Below are positions 57,632 through 64,000 of a DNA stretch of 64,000 nt, piece by piece. Both the position numbers and the translations under genes were made by a program. The first letter of the stretch is position 1, and each line of letters begins with the position of its first letter. The notes beneath the pieces were generated by a model that was not told the origin of the DNA, did not search any database, and saw nothing but the letters and a program-made list of their open reading frames with translations. Source of the DNA: Allacma fusca (taxonomy: Eukaryota > Arthropoda > Collembola > Symphypleona > Sminthuridae); contig OX359246.1 of assembly GCA_947179485.1 (NCBI GenBank), positions 35,009,632 through 35,073,631 on the forward strand. The letters run 5' to 3'.

Positions 57632-59260
57632 CTCAGATTTATTTCGAAGCCCTTTGTAAACCTTACAAAAATGCGGAATCCCTAATTATAACCATCTTAA
57701 TAAATTATTCCAAAACTAAGCTTACATTATTTACATCCTAATTGTCTTCAGTATTTTATTTACAAACTTTTTCAGCTCCCAATCTGCTCAATAAATTATT
57801 AAATATCTTCAAGTTGAAGATTTGAAGGTAGCTTTGGAGCCATAGCTAATAATACAGCATTCTCAAAGAACCATTTTTTTATGCCTTAGTAGCATTATTG
57901 TAGGCTTCATTCTTATAGAAAATTCCTTCATTAAAATTTCTGGGTAATGTACCAAAAAGACGCATTGTGTACATATACCTGGAAAGTACATCAAATTCCA
58001 AGTAAAATTAACTTTTATTAATTACTTTGGGAATCAATCACAAATTAACGGAAGGTTCAATCGTCCAAAATTTGACACGATGCTTAATCGATTTTCGAGT
58101 GAACGCACGCATTACAGTGCAAATTGCAATTTGTAATCCATTAACGTCACAGCCGAAGAACTCCAACTGGAATCAAAAGCGTGAGAGGTAAAATGATACT
58201 GAGTCAAACCTTCACACGCAGTACTGCCCGTTAAAAATGACTACATGGAAGGAGCTTAGAATGTAAAAATAATAAAAATCTGTAAAAAAAACCCTCGCTG
58301 TGTATAATTAGCACAGTCCAGTGTCCAGCTGAAACGTTTTAGCGAGAATGAAACCTGAAACATTTCGTTCAAAAATCAATTATTTACTTCTCCTTTTGCT
58401 ATTGAGGAGAGGTAATGGTTCATTGTCTGACTTCCTAAAATTTATATCTGAACATGACAAGATCATATCTTTGCTAGAATTGTCTGTAAAAACATGCAAA
58501 AATATTGCGGATTTATTAGTGGATGTACCGAAAGGTGAATTGCTTACTTGTATGTTCATAAATGCAGAGAAGTCACAGACTAGGATTACCAGGGGATACA
58601 GACTCATAGTAGATGATACACATATACGCATTTTCTATTAAATTTTTTACAAGATTCAAAGGAATTAAAAGCAGGGTTCATCATTCATTCATCTAAAATT
58701 TGATTCTAGACTCAATCGATTTTGCAGTTACGCTTCCGCATGAAAACATTAATTGAAATCCATCACCGTCAAAGTATTTACGATCGCAGGTAAACACCAT
58801 ATGCTTGAGAATTGGCAATTACTCACATGCACTTCTTCGTGCTCCTTTCAAAACTGCCGTCTTCATGTGAGACGACGAGACACAGGACTTAGGAATGATA
58901 GAATCTATAAAAAAGGCCGGCTTCACAATGATTAGTACGTAGAGCATCCATTACATTCCTGGACTAAAAATTTCCCAGAAAAAGCTTTTTAAAAACATCA
59001 TTTTACGTAAAATGTCAGTTCTGGGATTTTATATAACGCACGCAACAATAATTATTACCATGTATTGGGGATAATGGCATTTGTCGTAGATAGTGGTTAC
59101 TACTGTAGTATCAACTTCTTTTACATTGTCGAGCGGATCAATCCTGATCCAGACTTTATAGCCTAACACTTGCCTTTTCAGAGTGGTCAGGATCTAGGAA
59201 TTTTGCAACTAATGCAGAGGAATAGGATTGCCTTGCTCATTTACTGTTGTTTGTTTCAAC
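57632..59260. other. intergenic with a diverged direct duplication
   Basis: Segments at about 58046-58160 and 58672-58785 share TCAATCG, AAATTTGA, AATCGATTTT and AATCCAT words in the same order, so they look like old direct copies. A 97-codon frame lies between them and is listed separately. Otherwise nothing recognised. Confidence 0.45.
58348..58641 (+). CDS. possible small secreted protein (97 aa), unknown
   Basis: ATG at 58348 opens a frame with a leucine-rich hydrophobic N-terminus (INYLLLLLLLRRGNG), signal-like although shortly followed by arginines. A helical-looking body (FISEHDKIISLLELSVKTCK) with two cysteines follows. No family recognised. It sits alone between two well-supported genes and between two diverged repeat segments, so it may be a small gene or an accident. 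Confidence 0.27.
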   Translation: MKPETFRSKINYLLLLLLLRRGNGSLSDFLKFISEHDKIISLLELSVKTCKNIADLLVDVPKGELLTCMFINAEKSQTRITRGYRLIVDDTHIRIFY

Positions 59261-62200
59261 ATGATGAGCTACCCCAAATCATCGGGGAGCAGGAGTCGGG
59301 GTGGGAGCAACTTCTGGTGGTGGGAGCCTTCTTCAGAAAGCGTTCCTTTTGAATTTTGTAGGGACACTGTAAGTTTAACCGTAATTTTATATAAAGGTTA
59401 CTATCTTAAGAGCTAAAAATGAACATAGGGATAAAGGGGAATGTTTTCAAACCGTTCCCTTTTACCATCATAATCTTATAAGGAAAACAAATAAAGGTGT
59501 TTAATTAAAAGAACTACGGGGACTAAAAATCACTATAATATATCACTACAACCACAATAAGGACTTTCAGCTTCGCTTTGCCCCTAAAATTTAATTAGTA
59601 TAATTTCCTGTATATTTTGTTTGGCTGTTTCATAGAGTTTGCACGGATTAAAATATATTTACCAACCCCAGCGACATCTTACAGAAAGGTTAGCAATCAT
59701 TTCTATGTGTGAGAGAACACAAATATCAAATGTATTCTTATTGTTTACAGAATTACTTACATATAATTTATAAAAATCCAAAAATTTCAGAATATTTTGG
59801 TTCTTTACATTCCTCGTCGGCCTGACAGTAGCAGTCTACCTGATCCACAATGCTTGGAACAGCTACCAAAACAACAACTTGATTGTGACTTTCGAGCCTG
59901 TGGAGACCCCTGTGGGTGAAATTCCGTTCCCGGCAGTGACCATTTGCAACATGAACAAAGTCCAGAAGAACAAAGCGCAGCAAATTTTAGCGTAATTTTG
60001 AAAATTTACCTGTATATTTGAATTTTTTCAAGAGTAATATCCTAATTTCATACCTACGGTATATATGTACCTATAGAAAGCTCCATACTCCGGATTATGA
60101 AGCTCTGGATGAGTTAACTCAGGCCCAGAATAACATTAGCCTTCTCCATCATGTCTGCAATGTCTCCTCAGGATTTTCAAAAACGTTTAACTTCTCCCTG
60201 CACAAAGGTGCAGTCAGTGATGAAGACATGAGAGAATTTGTTGTAAATACCAATGAGACTCATACGGGTCAAGCGGACATTGAGAAGTTTTTGCAGTTCG
60301 TAAGTTATTTTGAAATCTAATGACAATCATTACTATTCTGAAAGAGTTTGTATTCCAAAAATATATAAAAACAGGCATCCCAAAAATGTTCGGATATGCT
60401 CCCAATTTGCATTTGGCAAGACCAAACCCAATCCTGTATGGAACTGTTCAACCCAATCGAGACAGATTTCGGAAAATGTTGCACTTTTAACATGGTTTCC
60501 CAAACGCTCCTCAACACATTCCGGTATAGCAAAAACGCTTGAATAGGATTTTAAAATGCATGAATATTTAAATTCATGATTGTGCTCCAAGTAGCTACGA
60601 CGATCGAGATGACCCTGAGGTAGTCCGTCAATGGTCCAACTGGGACATTGGTAAGGATGGATTACTCATCAGAGATGACTACGATGAGAATGGTACATTT
60701 CGAAAGTATCCGAGGAGGCAAAAGCGATCCGGGAAAACCTTCGGGTTGTCTATCCTTCTGGATCCAGATTTGGGGGAATATTTTTGTACAACTTCGGATT
60801 CTGTGGGGTTTCGGGTAATCACCATTGTGGCTATCCCTTTGGTTAATCAATCAGTGACCCCAAATAATTACATTGGAAAGAATATGCACGATGCCATGAA
60901 TTAATTGGGATTTATCAATGTCTTAGCTAACAACACACTTATCCATCGATTCGCCACATGTAGCTGATTATGGAATTGCCATCCCGCCCAATGCCGAGGT
61001 CTATGTGAATTTAAATGCGGAGATCACCATGGCTGAAGATAATATAAGGAGCTATTCATTAGTGAGATTAATGTTTTAATTTGAGGATATTTTTGATTTT
61101 GTATTTGTCAAAGTTTGTTGAATTTGTTCAGACCATAAGTATCTTCATAATTACAACTGGCTAATTATTTTATTTAGGACAAACGAAATTGCTACTTTCC
61201 ACAAGAACATGATCTAACTTACTACAATTACTACACAAGTTCCAATTGCATCAATGAGTGCATCGCCGAACAGACGTTTCAGAGCTGTGACTGTGTACGG
61301 TACTATATGCCCCGTAAGTTACAATAATAATTTTTATGCATGAATTAATATCCACAACTTAAACTTACAGCTTTTTGAGAATTCAAGGAATTTGATAATG
61401 TTTAAATAATTATTATGCTTTATTTGAAGGGGATGATAACCAAACATTATGCGGACCAGATAAGTTTGCTTGTGCGGAACAAATTAAAAGTAATACTATA
61501 CGTAAGGCTGTAAATCTGGATTTAAGGAAGTTTCTAGGTTTTGCATTTTTTTAAGAGCAATGCCTGATTTTAAATATAAAATTCACAGAAAATTTTCAAC
61601 TGGAAGGCCTCCGGTCTAGTTGTGCTCATTGTCTCCGGACCTGTACGGATATACAGTACTTTATGGACACAACGCAGACGAATATTTTGAATGCGGAAGA
61701 TAACTGGCAATTTGAAAACGGATCGTTTGCACGATGGTAGCAAGATTGTTTTTTTTGGAAGCGTTTGTGCAATGTCGAACAAAGAATGCTCAGTATATTT
61801 AAATATTTTGGTATTCATTTCAGGCGACACAATAATGTTTCAATAGTTCATATATACTTCGGCAGCCCATCAACCTATGCACGGTCCAGGAAGGAGCTCA
61901 ATGGTCCTGTGAGTTTCATGGGTGAGCTAATTATTCACGCTTCAATAAAATTTATCAGCAAATCTTACAATTAGTATAATTGCTTCGATCAAAATCCATT
62001 TTTAAAAAATTAAATTTTAGCCAGCACTGGAGGTATTATGGGTCTTTGCCTTGGGTTCAGCGTTCTCAGCCTCATTGAATTCGTCTACTATTTCACGTTT
62101 CGGGTTTGGTGTGAGCGTAAATGGAGTCGTTTATTTTCAGTGAAAGTATTTGATACAGCTGTGACAGCTTGGAAAGACACCAGCATTTTCGGAGGGAAAC

Positions 62201-62493
62201 AAAATAATCTAAAGAACTATAACGGTTTGAATACAAGTGCTACTCCTCTACCTCTTGTGTCTGCTAGTTATTCAAATAGAGGTGGTAAGGTCAATGACCT
62301 CGTGAGGCAAAACCACCTTCATGACAGCAGCTTTCCGGTCATTGTACCCGTCGGGAATGAGGATTCCAGGCTAACGAATACTCCAAATACTCCTGGGATG
62401 AACCATAATGTAGACAAAACGGTTGTGGTCCATGAAATAGCTCCTTATTACAGTCAACTGGAACGAACCCAGTACTGGAATGTGGTCGAATGA
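59261..62493 (+). CDS. DEG/ENaC sodium channel (pickpocket-type), 672 aa, 12 exons
   Basis: Exons 59261-59368, 59636-59688, 59791-59991, 60077-60299, 60375-60523, 60592-60814, 60927-61061, 61178-61313, 61430-61501, 61589-61736, 61824-61921 and 62021-62493; all junction phases agree. Cytosolic N-terminus with FCRDT|SLHG, the gating His-Gly at H39-G40. TM1 at about 55-76 (IFWFFTFLVGLTVAVYLI), then FPAVTICN. Extracellular Cys-rich domain with CCTFN (about 227-231) and KRNCYFP/NCINEC/SCDCVRYYMP (366-409). TM2 begins near 517 with STGGIMGLCLGFSVLSLIE, containing the G-x-S selectivity filter (527-529). A cytosolic tail of about 125 residues follows. Subunits form trimeric amiloride-type Na+ channels used in mechano-, chemo- or osmosensation; which one is unknown. 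AATAAA lies at 62648-62653. The N-terminal exon is assigned from the HG context. Confidence 0.93.
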
Positions 62494-63319
62494 CTTTCTA
62501 TTTCATTAATACTGTAGCCCTATTGGGTTTACGTGGGCGCTGCCGAAATCAAATGTGGAAATTACAACCTACTCTATTACGACCGTTCGGAGACCGGGTG
62601 GGTTCCACTGGTATATTATAAAGTAGAGGGATCAGACGTCAGGCTGAAATAAATGTCCAAGAATTTTAGGAACCTGCCATTATACGTAATCTAAAAAGCT
62701 CCCCCTACTTTTAATCGAGAACATCAAAAAATATTTAAAATTATAAATAATAATTTAAGACTCCCAGAGTTCCTATGATTTAAAATTATTCTGCCTTATC
62801 ATTGCACCTAATATTCTCCCCTTTTAGCCGAAAAGTAAACGGCAAGCCGTACCGTAATATCTAAACACATCCTCTTATCAGTTCTGTAAGACGAGTTCAC
62901 ATGCGTAGCAGGGATACGCCTATCCGTAATGTAAAAAAGGGAAATAACCCTAACCTTTTAATAGCTTCCCTGATCCGTGTAAAGCATAAGGTTCCTCTTG
63001 GGCGTTACCAAAGAAGCTCCTTCTATCCTTATCCCCAAAAGGCCGCATACAACAAATAAAAAAAATTGTATAAAAAATGCATCAAGGTCCCCCATACCGC
63101 ACATAAGTAGCTTCCCCTATACGTAAACGGAACTACTATGTTTCAAATGGAGACGGGTAAAATCGTGTGTATTTATTACAGTAAAGATGTGTAAGTTATA
63201 TGTGCTAAATGAGTACACACACGAGAGCATTTATTGAACTGATTAATTTAAATCGTCACAATAATTATGGGATTAAATGCATGCATGCTTTAAGCATAAA
63301 TTCATGAATGAGCATTAAA
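62494..63319. other. intergenic between convergent genes
   Basis: Contains the DEG/ENaC polyadenylation signal and AATAAA at about 63054. Otherwise nothing recognised. Confidence 0.5.
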
Positions 63320-63953
63320 TTAGTCTGAACATAAAACTGTCTGCGATGGATCGGCGCATGAAAACGTGCTTGGATCAAAGACTTGATTGGCTTCACAAGT
63401 TTGGGGCTGGTTACCTTGGGCTGAATTACAAGTGCAATACGTTGCCGTGCAAATTCCAATAGTTCCAAATACATTCTCTGGTTCCGGCTCACAAGCATCA
63501 GCACACGTCACTCCCCTTGGATTAATTACCATAGATTTTGACAAAAACGGGTCACATCTTATTTCAGGGAAATTGACGAATTTTTGGGCCATGTCGAAAT
63601 TCTGATTTACTTGGTGAAACATCCCCATAATAGTAGGGAAATTCTGGCCAACGTTCTCAGCATAGTGGTACTCCGCGAAAGTACTAAAACCATTCGTGGT
63701 TTGTGTCTGGTGATGAACTGTAGATTCAAATCTGGAATACAAACTGTTACCGTTGTCTAGTTCGCCCCAATCACGAGGAATCTGACGTTTACCACGTTGA
63801 CGTGGAACATTTCGTTTCACTACCTCTTTAAGCTTGCCAGCAGCTTCATTCGAAAGACGGTTTCGTAGTTTCAAGGATAAGAACGACAGGACACTGTCAT
63901 GCTGTCTTTTAAATCGCGTTTCCACTTTTTTCCAGCTTTTATATTGGAATGAC
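63320..63953 (-). CDS. secreted cysteine-rich, chitin-binding-like protein, 3' part (paralogue)
   Basis: Open minus-strand frame with no ATG start: it begins beyond a TTTCAG at about 63954-63959, so this is probably the last exon of a gene whose signal-peptide exon lies outside the window. It contains a basic region ending RGKRQ (possible furin site, as SKRQ in the paralogue), then a polar middle. The C-terminal module has Cys at 141, 145, 159, 164, 166, 177, 190 and 199 of the visible part (numbered from the codon at 63925). GVTCADACE, FGTIGICTATYCTC, QVFD and CADPSQTVLCSD match the protein at 52565 closely. The two genes flank the phosphatase and channel genes in the same orientation. Confidence 0.7.
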
Positions 63954-64000
63954 TGAAAGGTACCACAGAGTGAGGTCTCCTTGTAACTGGCTTGCTGAGT

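Noticed and set aside
1..64000. CRISPR arrays, bacterial-type operons, riboswitches, rRNA or tRNA genes
   Set aside because: None seen. Short direct repeats in the window are microsatellites or transposon motif arrays, and gene structure is eukaryotic with introns.

Overview
The window looks like arthropod nuclear DNA. It is AT-rich, with short GT-AG introns in conserved phases, a pickpocket-type DEG/ENaC channel gene, an alkaline phosphatase, a type-B carboxylesterase, chitin-binding-like secreted proteins, a tandem family of 7-TM proteins resembling the insect Or/Gr superfamily, and many hAT-type non-autonomous transposons. A hexapod is most likely; a springtail would fit, but the sequence alone does not fix the lineage.

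Layout. 1-3650: a possible small secreted-peptide gene (minus strand) and two hAT-type non-autonomous elements with 8-bp target duplications. 3653-12248: a Ty3/gypsy-class LTR retrotransposon with almost identical 511/512-bp LTRs. Its gag-pro-pol is broken, and two extra reading frames follow integrase, the second encoding a membrane protein. 12253-15400: non-coding, with a 1-kb long-inverted-repeat element. 15510-40735: a tandem array of one 7-TM family: complete three-exon copies A (15510), B (28754) and C (32266), an orphan third exon E (24411), and copy D (38359) with a nonsense codon in exon 3 and a TA-flanked transposon in intron 1. Between them lie another hAT element (18915-19895), a decayed CACTA-like transposase fragment head-to-head with a seven-exon BEN-domain gene carrying two in-frame stops, a TGTCGGG-rich element, a 363-bp hAT element and a hAT remnant. 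41366-45476: an intact nine-exon carboxylesterase (minus strand). 45477-52560: gene-poor, with several repeats. 52565-53320: a secreted cysteine-rich protein (minus). 55022-57631: an intact seven-exon alkaline phosphatase. 59261-62493: an intact twelve-exon DEG/ENaC channel. 63320-64000: the 3' part of a paralogue of the cysteine-rich protein.

Functionally the host genes point to membrane sensing (7-TM family, DEG/ENaC) and secreted gut/cuticle/detoxification proteins (esterase, phosphatase, chitin-binding-like proteins). They are independent single genes, not an operon. Exon boundaries given here were found by reading splice sites, phases and family motifs by eye; every complete model sums to a whole number of codons.

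The least ordinary items are the 7-TM array, the family of hAT elements whose ends are filled with element-specific short motifs, and the two 3' frames of the LTR element.
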